Source of the DNA: Arsenicicoccus dermatophilus
Lineage (GTDB): Bacteria > Actinomycetota > Actinomycetes > Actinomycetales > Dermatophilaceae
Direction: 5' to 3'
Length of the DNA: 64,000 bases
Assembly: GCF_022568795.1 (NCBI RefSeq)
Contig: NZ_JAKZHU010000001.1
Span: forward strand, 124,001 to 188,000
A model generated the notes under the pieces. It was not told where the DNA came from and did not search any database. It saw only the letters and a list, made by a program, of their open reading frames with translations. Below are positions 37,587 to 46,429 of this stretch, piece by piece. Numbering within the stretch: position 1 is the stretch's first letter; each line of letters starts with the position of its first letter. The translations under genes were made by a program, and so were the position numbers.

Positions 37587-38489
37587 TCAGGGCACGAAGG
37601 ACAGCTGACCCAGCACCCGCCGGGCCAGGTCCTGGTCACCTCCGGCGACGGTGTAGGTCACGTCGTCGACGTCGCGCCGCCCGGCCGCGAGCCGCTCGAA
37701 CGCCCGGGTCGACAGCTTGATGACGGTGACCTGCGTCGTCGGGTCGATGGCGCGCAGCGAGGTCGTGGTGGTGCCGGTGCCCGAGGCCTCCGCGCCGCCG
37801 CCGAACAGCACCGTGCCCACGGGACGCGGGTCCTCCTCGGTGCCCGGGTCGACACGGACGCCGATCCGGGTGGTCACCGGGCCGGTCAGCTCGAGCATCA
37901 CGGTGTCGCCCACGGGCACCTGGGCGCGGCGGGCGATGGCGGACGGGAGGGTCCGGACCGCCTCGTCGACGAAGATCGCGGACGCGGGGGAGTCGAGGTT
38001 GCCGGGCTCGTCGATGGCGGTGCGGATGTCCTGCTCGTGGACCCACACGTCCAGGCACCGCTGCCGCAGCAGGTCGCCGACCGGTCCGCCCTCGGGGCGC
38101 AGCGTGGGGACCACGGAGTCGAGCTCGAGGCCGGGGGAGCCGAGAGCGGCCACCCGCCGGCCGAGGACGTACTCCAGCTCACGCACCACGTCCTGCCCCG
38201 GCCGCGAGCGACGGGCCTCGACGCCCCGCTCGGTGAAGCGGCCCAGCTCGTTGCGCACATGGTCCCGCTCGGGGACCTCGACCTCCGCCTCGGGCAGACC
38301 CTCCAGGTGAGCCTCCAGGGCGACCACGTGGCTGATCTGGTCCTTGACCGTCCAGCCGGGGCAGTCGGTCGGGAGCTCGAGCTGCTCGTCGGTGAGCCGC
38401 CGGCCGAGGTCGATCACCGCCTGCACCGTGTGGGTGAAGGCCGCGACGAGGCCGGGGAGATCGGTCGGGGGCGCCGGGTGGATGGGCAT
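37587..38489 (-). CDS. Mycothiol-dependent maleylpyruvate isomerase-family protein
   Basis: 300 aa, DinB-like four-helix fold (TIGR03083 type). LPTDCPGWTVKDQISHVVALEAHLEGL carries the first metal His, and CLDVWVHEQDIRTAI the later His and Glu. The C-terminal half, with RIGVRVDPG and AIDPTTQVTVIKLSTRAFERLAAGR, is the SCP2-like domain of this family. These are mycothiol S-transferases or isomerases; the substrate is unknown. Leaderless start (TAGGGT 6 nt upstream of the ATG). Confidence 0.87.
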   Translation of the reverse strand: MPIHPAPPTDLPGLVAAFTHTVQAVIDLGRRLTDEQLELPTDCPGWTVKDQISHVVALEAHLEGLPEAEVEVPERDHVRNELGRFTERGVEARRSRPGQDVVRELEYVLGRRVAALGSPGLELDSVVPTLRPEGGPVGDLLRQRCLDVWVHEQDIRTAIDEPGNLDSPASAIFVDEAVRTLPSAIARRAQVPVGDTVMLELTGPVTTRIGVRVDPGTEEDPRPVGTVLFGGGAEASGTGTTTTSLRAIDPTTQVTVIKLSTRAFERLAAGRRDVDDVTYTVAGGDQDLARRVLGQLSFVP

Positions 38490-38495
38490 GTCCCC

Positions 38496-38501
38496 ACCCT
38501 A
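38496..38501 (-). promoter_or_regulatory. -10 box of leaderless isomerase-family promoter
   Basis: TAGGGT on the minus strand, 6 nt before the ATG at 38489. Confidence 0.5.
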
Positions 38502-38689
38502 GGGGCGCACGGCGACGGGGGCCCGCGCAGCCTGACGCGGTCGGGTGGGGGACGGCCGCGGAGCGGGCGGTGACCCCTGCGCGGTCGGTCGGTGCCCGCC
38601 GCGCGGGCTCGGGGGTGGGGAGCGGGGCGGCGGTATGGCGGGCACGGCTGCGGTGCGGGCCACGCCCGAGCACCCCGGCCGTCGAGGAC

Positions 38690-38695
38690 TAGCCT
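38690..38695 (+). promoter_or_regulatory. -10 box of leaderless CopD/CtaG promoter
   Basis: TAGCCT, 6 nt before the GTG at 38702. The 190 bp upstream (38502-38689) hold no gene. Confidence 0.55.
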
Positions 38696-38701
38696 GGAGC
38701 G

Positions 38702-40702
38702 GTGACCGGTCTCGCCCACCCCGCCCCCGCGCTGCGGCGCTCCGTCCCGACGATCCCCCTGCTGGCCGCCCTGGTCGCCGTGGTGCTGGGTGGGCTCGCG
38801 GGCGGCGCCTTCGCCGTGGACCGGCTGGCGGACCCGGGTGCCCTCGTGCGCTGGGGCTTGCCGCTGGTCCGGGCGCTGCACGACGTGGCCTTCGCCGCCA
38901 CGGTGGGGCTGCTGCTCGTGGGCACGATGCTGGTGCCCGACGACGCCGAGGGCAGCCGGCGGGTCGCCGCGGCCCGCGCAGCCGGCGCCACCGGGATGGT
39001 GTGGGCGGTCACCGGGCTGCTGGGCGTGGTGCTGACCTTCGCCGGGGCGGCCGGCATGTCGCCGCTGGACCCGGGCTTCGGGGACCAGTTCGGCGCAGTC
39101 GCGATGACCTTCGACGCCCTCAAGGCGATGGTCTTCGCGTCCCTGCTCGCCATCGCGGTGACCACGGGCGCGGCGGTCGGCCGGTCACGCTTCACGCTGG
39201 CCTGGATGCTGGTGCTGGGCCTGGTCGCGTGCTTCCCCCTCGGTCTGGCCGGGCACGCCGCGGGCGGCACCGCCCACGACACGGCCGTCACCTCCCTGCA
39301 GTACCACCTCGTCGGCGCGGTCCTGTGGCTCGGCGGGCTGATCGGCATCCTCGTGCTGCGCCCGCGCCTGGACGCGCCCGCCCTGGCGACGACCGTCGAG
39401 CGCTACAGCACGGTCGCGACCTGGTCGCTGGCCTTCGTCGCCCTCTCGGGAGTGCTCAACGCCACCCTCCGGGTGGGCTCCCTCGGCGCTCTCGGCTCGG
39501 CATACGGCCTGGTGCTGCTGGTCAAGGTGGCCCTGCTCGTGGCTCTGGCCCTGATCGGGCTGCAGCAGCGTCGGGCGTATGTCGCCAGGCTGCGCGAGCA
39601 CCCCGAGGTCGGCAGGGGCTTCGCAAGGTTCGCCGCGATCGAGACGGCGGTCATGGGCCTGGCCGTCGGGCTCGGCGTGGCGCTGTCCCGGTCGGCCCCG
39701 CCGGTGCCCCAGTCCCGCCCGGGCATCTCCCCGGTCGAGTCGCTGACCGGTTATCCCGCCCCGCCCGAGCCGCACGCCTGGTCCTGGCTGACGACCTGGC
39801 GCGTGGACTGGCTGTGGCTGTCCCTGTCGCTCGTCGCCGTGGGGCTCTACCTGCACGGGGTGCGGATCCTGCGCCGTCGCGGCGACCGGTGGCCGGTCCT
39901 GCGCACCGTCGCCTGGCTGGTCGGCCACCTGATCTTCCTGCACACCACCCAGGGCGCGCCCGGGGTCTACGGCAAGGTGTCCTTCTCCTGGCACATGTCG
40001 ATGCACATGGCCCTGTCGATGGCGGTGCCGATGTTCCTCGTCATGGCGGCGCCGTCCACGCTGGCGCTGCGGGTGCTGCAGCCGCGCCGGGACGGCTCCT
40101 TCGGGCTGCGCGAGCTGCTGCTGGCCTCCCTGCACTCGCGGTGGCTGGGCTTCATGGCCAACCCGATCGTGGCCGCGGTCAACTTCTTCTTCAGCCTGAT
40201 CGTCTTCTACTACTCGCCGTTGTTCGAGCTGGCGCTGCGCACCCACACCGGGCACGTGCTCATGGTCGTGCACTTCATCCTGGCCGGCTACGGCTTCGCC
40301 TGGGTGCTCATCGGCATCGACCCCGGCCCCCGCAAGTGGACCCCGCCGATGCGACTCGTGCTGCTGCTCGGCACGATCGGCTTCCACACGTGGTTCGGCA
40401 TCTCGCTGATGACCGGCACCGGCGTCCTGGCCCGGGAGTTCTACGAGACGCTGCACCTGGGCTGGGGCTGGAAGCTGCTGCAGGACCAGCAGGACGGCGG
40501 CGGGATCGCCTGGGGCGTCGGGGAGTTCCCGACCATGCTGTTGTCGCTGCTCGTCGTCCTGGACTGGGTGCGCTCGGACTCGCGCGAGACCCGACGCTAC
40601 GACCGCGAGGCCGACCGCGACGACGACGCCCAGCTGCGGGCCTACAACGAGCGGCTGGCCCGGATGGCCGCCCACGACAAGGACCTGGAGGCACGGCGAT
40701 GA
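38702..40702 (+). CDS. CopD/CtaG fusion, copper handling and cytochrome oxidase assembly
   Basis: 666 aa membrane protein in two halves. The N-terminal 320 residues are CopD-like: HDVAFAATVGLLLVGTML, LQYHLVGAVLWLGGLIGILVLRP and YSTVATWSLAFVALSGVLNA. The second half is the CtaG (caa3 assembly) domain: WRVDWLWLSLSLVAVGLYLHG, SFSWHMSMHMALSMAVPMFLVMAAP and MVVHFILAGYGFAWVLIGIDP with conserved His pairs. Together they would import or place copper for haem-copper oxidase. The stop overlaps the next start (ATGA), linking it to a thioredoxin-like protein. Confidence 0.9.
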   Translation: MTGLAHPAPALRRSVPTIPLLAALVAVVLGGLAGGAFAVDRLADPGALVRWGLPLVRALHDVAFAATVGLLLVGTMLVPDDAEGSRRVAAARAAGATGMVWAVTGLLGVVLTFAGAAGMSPLDPGFGDQFGAVAMTFDALKAMVFASLLAIAVTTGAAVGRSRFTLAWMLVLGLVACFPLGLAGHAAGGTAHDTAVTSLQYHLVGAVLWLGGLIGILVLRPRLDAPALATTVERYSTVATWSLAFVALSGVLNATLRVGSLGALGSAYGLVLLVKVALLVALALIGLQQRRAYVARLREHPEVGRGFARFAAIETAVMGLAVGLGVALSRSAPPVPQSRPGISPVESLTGYPAPPEPHAWSWLTTWRVDWLWLSLSLVAVGLYLHGVRILRRRGDRWPVLRTVAWLVGHLIFLHTTQGAPGVYGKVSFSWHMSMHMALSMAVPMFLVMAAPSTLALRVLQPRRDGSFGLRELLLASLHSRWLGFMANPIVAAVNFFFSLIVFYYSPLFELALRTHTGHVLMVVHFILAGYGFAWVLIGIDPGPRKWTPPMRLVLLLGTIGFHTWFGISLMTGTGVLAREFYETLHLGWGWKLLQDQQDGGGIAWGVGEFPTMLLSLLVVLDWVRSDSRETRRYDREADRDDDAQLRAYNERLARMAAHDKDLEARR

Positions 40703-42564
40703 GGCGACCGCGGCTGCGCGCCCCCGAGCTGGCCGGCCGTGGCTGGCTCAACACCGGCGGCCACGAGGTCACCCTGGCCGAGCTGCGCGGCAAGGTCGTG
40801 GTGCTCGACTTCTGGACCTTCTGCTGCGTCAACTGCCTGCACGTCCTGGACGAGCTGCGGCCGCTGGAGGAGGAGTTCGCGGACTCCCTGGTGCTGATCG
40901 GCGTCCACTCGCCCAAGTTCGTCCACGAGGCCGACCCGGAGGCGCTCGCGGCCGCGGTGGAGCGGTATGCCGTCCACCACCCCGTCCTCGACGACCCCGA
41001 GCTGGTCACCTGGCAGGCCTACACCGCCCGCGCCTGGCCCACCCTGGTCGTCGTCGACCCCGAGGGCTATGTCGTCGCCTCGCTGTCGGGGGAGGGACAC
41101 GGGCCGGGGCTCACCTGCCTGGTGCGCGAGCTCCTCGAGGAGCACGAGGCCAAGGGCACCCTGCGTCGCGGCGACGGGCCGTATGTCGCACCGACCGCCC
41201 CGGCCACCACCCTGCGCTTCCCCGGCAAGGCGGTCGAGACCGACGACGGCGGGGTCGTGGTCACCGACACCGCGCACCACGAGGTGGTCCGGCTGGCCGA
41301 GGACCTGACGACCGAGGTCGCCCGCTGGGCGGCGGAGCCTGCGCTCGTCGAACCGCAGGGGATCTGCCGGCTGCCGCGCGAGGTGGCCGAGCGGGTGGGC
41401 TACGACCTCGTCGTGGCCGACAGCGTGGGCCACCGGGTGCGGGGGCTGGACACGGGCAGCGGCCGCTGGGTCACCCTCGCCGGCACCGGGACCCAGCTGC
41501 GCGAGCGCTCCGGCGAGGGCCCGGCCCTGGAGCAGGAGCTGTCGACCCCCTGGGACGTCGCCTGGTGGCAGGACGTCCTCGTCGTCGCGATGGCAGGCAC
41601 CCACCAGCTGTGGGCCCTGGAGCTGCGGGCCGACCCGGCCGACAACGAGATCCGTGTGCTGGCAGGCACCTCCGCCGAGGGCATCCGGGACGGACGCGGC
41701 GAGGAGGCCTGGCTGGCCCAGCCCAGCGGGCTGGCCGCCGCCGTGGACGGCCGCACCCTGTGGGTCGCCGACGCCGAGACCTCCGCGATCCGGCAGGTCA
41801 CCCTGGCCGACGAGACCGCCGGGCTCGCGGGTGGCGTCGTGCTCCGGACGCCGGTCGGGCAGGGGCTCTTCGACTTCGGGCACGTGGACGGCCCTGCCGA
41901 GCAGGCCCTGCTGCAGCATCCGCTGGGGCTCTGCGCGCTGGCCGACGGCAGCGTCCTGGTCGCCGACACCTACAACGGCGCGCTGCGGCGCTACGACCCG
42001 GTCACGCGGATGGTCTCGACCGTCGCGACCGGGCTGCGGGAGCCGAGCGACGTGACGGTGGCGGGTGATCCGGCCGCGGCGCCGCAGGACGGCGTCCTGG
42101 TGGTGACCGTCGTGGAGTCCGCGGGCCACGAGGTGCGCCGGCTCGGCATACGGCTGGACGGTCAGCAGGTCACCGGGCTGTCGCACACCACCCGCCGCCC
42201 GCCGACCGAGCTGGCTGCGGGCGAGGTGGCGCTGCAGGTGAGCTTCGTGCCACCCACCGGTCAGAAGCTCGACACCCGCTGGGGCGACCCCACCCAGCTC
42301 ATGGTCTCGGCCTCGCCGCCCGCGCTGCTGCGCGAGGGTGCCGGCACCGCCCGGGGGCTGACGCGACGGCTGGTGCTCGACGACCGGGTGGGTGACGGGA
42401 TCCTGCACGTCAGCGTGCGGGCGGCCGCCTGCGACGGCGATCCCGTGACCGGGGAGATCCCGGAGCACGCGGCCTGCCACCTCTACCAGCAGGACTGGGG
42501 CATCCCCGTGGTGCTGGTAGAGGGAGCCCCGGCTGTCCTTCCCTTGGACCTGCGCGGGGTCTAG
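40699..42564 (+). CDS. NHL-repeat thioredoxin-domain protein (NHLRC2-like)
   Basis: 621 aa. The first 150 residues are a thioredoxin/TlpA-like fold: LAELRGKVVVLDFWTFCCVNCLHVLDEL with a CVNC active site, SPKFVHEADPEAL and TARAWPTLVVVDPEG. The rest is a beta-propeller of NHL-type blades (VEPQGICRLP, STPWDVAWWQDVLVVAMAGTHQLWAL, QPSGLAAAVDGRTLWVADAETSAIRQV, HPLGLCALADGSVLVADTYNGALRRYDP). No signal peptide, so probably cytoplasmic redox. Coupled to CopD/CtaG. Its stop TAG (42562-42564) lies in the CTAG target where the IS5 copy begins. Confidence 0.88.
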   Translation: MRRPRLRAPELAGRGWLNTGGHEVTLAELRGKVVVLDFWTFCCVNCLHVLDELRPLEEEFADSLVLIGVHSPKFVHEADPEALAAAVERYAVHHPVLDDPELVTWQAYTARAWPTLVVVDPEGYVVASLSGEGHGPGLTCLVRELLEEHEAKGTLRRGDGPYVAPTAPATTLRFPGKAVETDDGGVVVTDTAHHEVVRLAEDLTTEVARWAAEPALVEPQGICRLPREVAERVGYDLVVADSVGHRVRGLDTGSGRWVTLAGTGTQLRERSGEGPALEQELSTPWDVAWWQDVLVVAMAGTHQLWALELRADPADNEIRVLAGTSAEGIRDGRGEEAWLAQPSGLAAAVDGRTLWVADAETSAIRQVTLADETAGLAGGVVLRTPVGQGLFDFGHVDGPAEQALLQHPLGLCALADGSVLVADTYNGALRRYDPVTRMVSTVATGLREPSDVTVAGDPAAAPQDGVLVVTVVESAGHEVRRLGIRLDGQQVTGLSHTTRRPPTELAAGEVALQVSFVPPTGQKLDTRWGDPTQLMVSASPPALLREGAGTARGLTRRLVLDDRVGDGILHVSVRAAACDGDPVTGEIPEHAACHLYQQDWGIPVVLVEGAPAVLPLDLRGV

Positions 42565-43504
42565 GGCGTGTCTCCCAAAGGTGAGCGTGGTGACACGCGA
42601 TTGTCGGTGTCATGTCGCGGATGCAGGTGCTCTCGGATAGCGAGTGGGTGCTGATCGAGCCGTTCATGCCGTGCGCGGATGGCAAGCGGGGCAGGCGATT
42701 TCGTGACCACCGGACCGTGGTCGAGCCGATCATCTACCGGTACCGGACCGGGATCGCGTGGCGGGACCTGCCGGGCGAGTTCGGGCCCTGGCAGACCGTG
42801 TGGAAGCGACACCGCCGGTTCGCCGGTGACGGGACCTGGGACCGGGTGCTGACGGCTCTGCTGGCCCGTGCGGACGCGGCGGGGGTCATCGACTGGGACG
42901 TCGCTGTCGACTCCACGATCAACCGCGCCCACCAGCACGCGACGAACACCACCCGCCTCGCGGGGGGATCTGTCGAATCACAAGAATCTGCTGTCCGAGC
43001 CGGCTGACCACGCCATCGGCAGGTCACGCGGCGGGTTGTCCACGAAGGTCCACCAGCTGTGCGACGGCCAGGGGCGACCGATCGCGGTGCTGCTCGGTCC
43101 TGGTCAGGGCAGCGACAGCCGGATGTTCACCAACCTGCTCGACGCCGTACGGGTCCCGCGCCCAGGCCCGGGCCGCCCACGCACGACCCCGGACGCGGTC
43201 ATGGCCGACAAGGCCTGCTCCAGTCGAGCCCACCGCGCGCTGCTCCGGCGGCGCGGGATCACCACCGCGATCGCCGAGCCCCGCGACCAACGCGCCAACC
43301 GCAAACGCCGCGGCTCTGCCGGTGGGCGCCCCCGAAGACCGACCCTGGCCTGTACGCCAAACGCCACGTCGTCGAGAACGGTTTCGAACGCTTCAAGCAA
43401 TGGCGCGCCATCGCGACCCGCTACGACAAGCTCGCCATCACCTACCGCGCCGGCATCCTCCTACGCGCCATCACCCTCTGGCTACCAGCATTAAGAGACA
43501 CGCC
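42565..43504 (+). mobile_element. IS5-family (IS427-like) element, copy 2, full length
   Basis: 940 bp between two CTAG sites (42561-42564 and 43505-43508). The ends are GGCGTGTCTCCCAAAGG and, inverted, GGCGTGTCTCTTAATGC. It carries two overlapping frames as in IS427-group elements. It is the inverse of copy 1; between the copies I found one substitution (Ile-Ala for Ile-Val after GQGRP) and one missing C, so they are recent relatives. The element starts at the stop codon of the NHL gene without breaking it. Confidence 0.88.
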
Positions 43505-43508
43505 CTAG
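42612..43508 (+). pseudogene. IS5-family transposase, copy 2, frameshifted near the end
   Basis: Frame one runs from the ATG at 42612 (MSRMQVLSDSEWVLIEPFMP, then GTWDRVLTALLARAD and DWDVAVDSTINRAHQHAT) to a stop at 43007. Frame two (+1) takes over at a G6 run near 42963 and gives GDLSNHKNLLSEPADHAIGRS and the second Asp region DAVMADKACSSRAH. At 43329-43333 a C run is C5 instead of C6 in copy 1, so the last segment (HVVENGFERFKQWRAIATRY, with the catalytic Glu) drops out of frame. As written this copy cannot make a complete enzyme. Confidence 0.82.
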
Positions 43509-43618
43509 TTGCGCTGAGTGGGTGAAGATCATCACCAAAGTTGGCTCAAGGAACAACGATGGGTATCACTTGAGGCAGTAGCCCGTCAACTCGCGGGCAC
43601 GACCGAACGGAGAGACCC

Positions 43619-43846
43619 ATGGGTATCGGACTCGGCATCTTCCTGCTCGTCGTGGGTGCCATCCTCAAGTTCGCGGTGGCCGACCCGATCCAGGGTGTCG
43701 ACCTGCAGATGATCGGCATGATCCTCATGGTCGCCGGTGCGCTGTCGCTGGCCCTCGCCCTGATCATGCAGAACGCCCGCCGCCACACCACCCACGAGGC
43801 GCTCGTCGAGCACCGGGACACCGGCCTGCACCGCGAGCGCTACTGA
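43619..43846 (+). CDS. DUF6458 small membrane protein
   Basis: 75 aa with GGAGA 6 nt before the ATG. Two membrane segments, MGIGLGIFLLVVGAILKFAV and IGMILMVAGALSLALALIM, separated by ADPIQGVDLQM, then a polar His/Arg-rich tail. This is the common actinobacterial DUF6458 pattern; function unknown. It lies 110 bp after the IS5 copy, with its own terminator. Confidence 0.87.
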   Translation: MGIGLGIFLLVVGAILKFAVADPIQGVDLQMIGMILMVAGALSLALALIMQNARRHTTHEALVEHRDTGLHRERY

Positions 43847-43873
43847 GGCCGCCGCACCACCCCCCCTCGGCCC

Positions 43874-43948
43874 CGATCGCGCGTCAGCCTCCGCGGTTGG
43901 CGCGCGATCGGCATGCCGGGGCCGCACCGTGCCCGGGCAGGCACGGTG
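43874..43948 (+). terminator. Double hairpin after the DUF6458 gene
   Basis: CGATCGCGCG (43874-43883) pairs with 43901-43910, and CACCGTGCC (43925-43933) with GGCACGGTG (43940-43948). The first is the likely terminator. Bases 43949-44096 show no gene. Confidence 0.5.
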
Positions 43949-44096
43949 GCCCGATCCACGCACCCCGCCCCGTGGCCGAGCACGTCCGCCTGGCCGGGCT
44001 CCCCAGGACACCGCCGTGGCCGAGCCGTGCCGCACTCAGGTCGCCGCCCGGGCCTGACCGACGGGTGCGCTCGCGGCGCTCCGGCAGCCAGGGCTC

Positions 44097-44489
44097 TCAG
44101 CAGAGTAGCGCCTCCGGCACCCCGTCCAGCGTGGACAGGGTGAGCACGTCCTCCAGCTCGCGCCGGTCGCGGCGGTTGACCCACACGGCCCGGCTGGCCG
44201 CGCCCTCCCGCACGGCCGCGGTCGCAGCACCGGGGAGGTCCGTCACCAGGGTGAGTCCGTCGACGCCGGGCAGCTCGGCCGGGTCCACGACGGCCACGCG
44301 AGCGGTGTCCACCCCGAGCGCGTGCAGCGCCTCGTCCGCGCGTCCCCGGCCCGTGGCGTCCGCCACCACGACCGGACGGGAGCCGGCGGACAGGACCCGG
44401 TCCAGGACACCCTGGCTGTCGGCATACGGGCGGCTCGTCCCCGGCTCCACGAGCACGTCCAGGGCAAAGGCGATCACACGAGCAGTCAT
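44097..44489 (-). CDS. Unknown 130-aa HAD-like protein
   Basis: 130 aa from the ATG at 44489. Alternating strands and helices: RVIAFALDVLVEPGTSRPYADSQGVLDRVLSAG, RPVVVADATGRGRADEALHALG, ARVAVVDPAELPGV and AVWVNRRDRRELEDV. The layout resembles a degenerate HAD-like Rossmann domain, but the DxDxT motif appears only as ALDVLV, so activity is doubtful. Leaderless promoter TACGCT lies within a CGGCATAC motif. Its product's role is unknown. Confidence 0.55.
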   Translation of the reverse strand: MTARVIAFALDVLVEPGTSRPYADSQGVLDRVLSAGSRPVVVADATGRGRADEALHALGVDTARVAVVDPAELPGVDGLTLVTDLPGAATAAVREGAASRAVWVNRRDRRELEDVLTLSTLDGVPEALLC

Positions 44490-44496
44490 GCCCCAG

Positions 44497-44502
44497 AGCG
44501 TA
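44497..44502 (-). promoter_or_regulatory. -10 box overlapping a CGGCATAC motif
   Basis: TACGCT on the minus strand, 7 nt before the ATG at 44489. Its TAC is the end of the octamer CGGCATAC, a case where the repeated motif and a promoter coincide. Confidence 0.4.
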
Positions 44503-44684
44503 TGCCGGGCCGCCGCCCAGGGCCGTCCGTCGCCCACCGGCTCGGGACCCGTCCCCCGAAGGGGACTGATCGGTGACGGGCCGTTGCGCAATCGCCACCG
44601 TCGGTCGGTTGGTAGGTACGGTGGCTCGGGTACGAGCCGGCGCCCACGGGCGTGACCACCGCCAGGCCCAGGAGACCGCACGGG

Positions 44685-45785
44685 ATGATCCGTTTCGACG
44701 ACGTGACCAAGACCTATCCGGACGGCACGACCGCCGTCGGTGGACTCACCCTGGAGTGCCCCACCGGGCAGATCACGGTCTTCGTCGGCCCCTCCGGCTG
44801 CGGCAAGACGACCAGCCTGCGGATGATCAACCGGATGATCGAGCCCACCAGCGGCACGATCACCATCGACGGGGTCGACTCGGCCTCGATGGACCCGGAC
44901 GAGCTGCGCCGCGGCATCGGCTACGTCATCCAGCACGCCGGGCTCTTCCCGCACCGCACCATCCTGGACAACGTCACCACCGTGCCGCGGCTGCTGGGGC
45001 AGGACAAGGCCCGGGCCCGCGCCCGCGCGATGGAGCTTCTCGAGATCGTCGGCCTGGACCCCGCGCTCGCCCGGCGCTATCCGGCGCAGCTGTCCGGCGG
45101 TCAGCAGCAGCGGGTCGGCGTGGCCCGGGCGCTCGCGGCCGACCCGCCGGTGATGCTCATGGACGAGCCCTTCTCGGCCGTCGACCCGGTGGTGCGCGAC
45201 CAGCTGCAGGACGAGTTCCTGCGCCTGCAGGGCGAGCTCGGCAAGACCATCGTGATGGTCACCCATGACATCGACGAGGCCGTCAAGCTCGGCGACCGGA
45301 TCGCGGTCATGCGCGTCGGCGGGCAGCTCTCGCAGGTGGGCACCCCCGAGCGGCTGCTGCGCGACCCGCACGACGACTTCGTCGCGGACTTCGTCGGCCG
45401 GGACCGCGGCTATCGCGGTCTCGCCTTCACCCACGCCGGCCGGATGCCGCTGCACCCCGAGCCCACCGTGCGGCTCGGCGACGGCCTGGACGAGGTGCGG
45501 CGGGTCGCCGGGGACGCCGCGTGGGTGCTCGCGCTGGACGAGGCCGGGCGCCCACAGGGCTGGGCGCGGGTGGCCGCGCTCGACGACCGGGTCGAGCCGA
45601 GCCTGCTGCACCGCGGCGGCACCGTGGCCCGGGCCGACGGGTCGCTGCGGGCGGCCCTCGACGCCGCGCTGTCATCACCCACCCGCAAGGGCGTGCTCGT
45701 CGACGAGGACGGCAGGTTCGTCGGCACCGTCCGTGGCCCGGAGATCCTCGCCGAGATCGAGCGAGCCCCCGGGGAGTCCGCGTGA
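44685..45785 (+). CDS. opuCA: Osmoprotectant ABC transporter ATPase
   Basis: 366 aa from the ATG at 44685 (CAGGAG upstream). Walker A GPSGCGKTT, Q-loop VIQHAGLFPH, signature LSGGQQQRVGVARAL, Walker B VMLMDEP and the H-loop MVTHDIDEAVKLGD are all present. The C-terminal 120 residues resemble a degenerate CBS pair, as in OpuCA/ProV, which sense ionic strength. It powers uptake of glycine betaine, choline or similar solutes. First gene of a four-gene operon with overlapping starts and stops. Confidence 0.88.
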   Translation: MIRFDDVTKTYPDGTTAVGGLTLECPTGQITVFVGPSGCGKTTSLRMINRMIEPTSGTITIDGVDSASMDPDELRRGIGYVIQHAGLFPHRTILDNVTTVPRLLGQDKARARARAMELLEIVGLDPALARRYPAQLSGGQQQRVGVARALAADPPVMLMDEPFSAVDPVVRDQLQDEFLRLQGELGKTIVMVTHDIDEAVKLGDRIAVMRVGGQLSQVGTPERLLRDPHDDFVADFVGRDRGYRGLAFTHAGRMPLHPEPTVRLGDGLDEVRRVAGDAAWVLALDEAGRPQGWARVAALDDRVEPSLLHRGGTVARADGSLRAALDAALSSPTRKGVLVDEDGRFVGTVRGPEILAEIERAPGESA

Positions 45786-46429
45786 CCTGGCTCCAGGACA
45801 ACCTGCCCGACGTCCTGCACCTGCTGCTCACCCACGCCTGGCTCGCGGCCGTCCCGCTGGTCGTCGGGCTGCTGATCGCCCTGCCCCTCGGCTGGATCGC
45901 CACCCGCCTGCCCTGGCTGCGCCAGCCGCTGGTGCTCGGGTCCGGGCTGCTCTACACGATTCCCTCGCTGGCGTTGTTCATCCTCATGCCGCTGATCCTG
46001 GGCACCCGGATCGTCGACCCCCTCAACGTCGTTGTGGCGATGACGGTCTACACCGTCGCCCTCCTCGTCCGGACCGTCGTCGACGGGCTCGGCTCGGTGC
46101 CCGAGGACACCCGGCAGTCCGCGACCGCGATGGGCATCGGTCGGGTCCGCAGGCTGCTCACCGTCGAGCTGCCGCTCGCCATACCCGTGATCGCCTCCGG
46201 GCTGCGCGTCGCCGCCGTCTCCAACGTGTCGGTCCTCAGCGTCGCCGCCCTCATCGGGCAGCCCCAGCTGGGCGTGCTGTTCACCGACGGCTTCGCCGTG
46301 GGCTTCCTGACCCCGATCGTGGTCGGCATCGTCGCGTGCGTGCTGCTCGCGGTGGCCTTCGACGCCGCCATCACCCTCGCCGAGCGGGCCCTCACCCCCT
46401 GGCGTCGCGGGACGGGAGCGGAGGCATGA
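45782..46429 (+). CDS. Osmoprotectant ABC transporter permease 1
   Basis: 215 aa from a GTG overlapping the ATPase stop (GTGA). Six hydrophobic segments of a BPD-type permease; the EAA-like coupling loop reads VPEDTRQSATAMGIGRVRRLLTVELPLAIPVI. LLYTIPSLALFILMPLILG is a family-typical segment. Pairs with permease 2 to form the membrane channel. One Ile is coded ATA inside a CGCCATAC motif. Confidence 0.87.
   Translation: MTWLQDNLPDVLHLLLTHAWLAAVPLVVGLLIALPLGWIATRLPWLRQPLVLGSGLLYTIPSLALFILMPLILGTRIVDPLNVVVAMTVYTVALLVRTVVDGLGSVPEDTRQSATAMGIGRVRRLLTVELPLAIPVIASGLRVAAVSNVSVLSVAALIGQPQLGVLFTDGFAVGFLTPIVVGIVACVLLAVAFDAAITLAERALTPWRRGTGAEA

Noticed and set aside
38545-40698. Long plus-strand frame leading into the NHL gene
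   Set aside because: This part is Arg/Gly/Pro-rich and overlaps CopD/CtaG in another frame; the NHL protein clearly starts at the ATG at 40699.
20688-43504. The 21-kb segment as a composite transposon
   Set aside because: The two IS5 copies are inverted, one lacks an end, and the content (hisC, 2-oxoacid dehydrogenase, oxidase assembly) is chromosomal backbone with the same composition and GTATGNCG motif as its surroundings.
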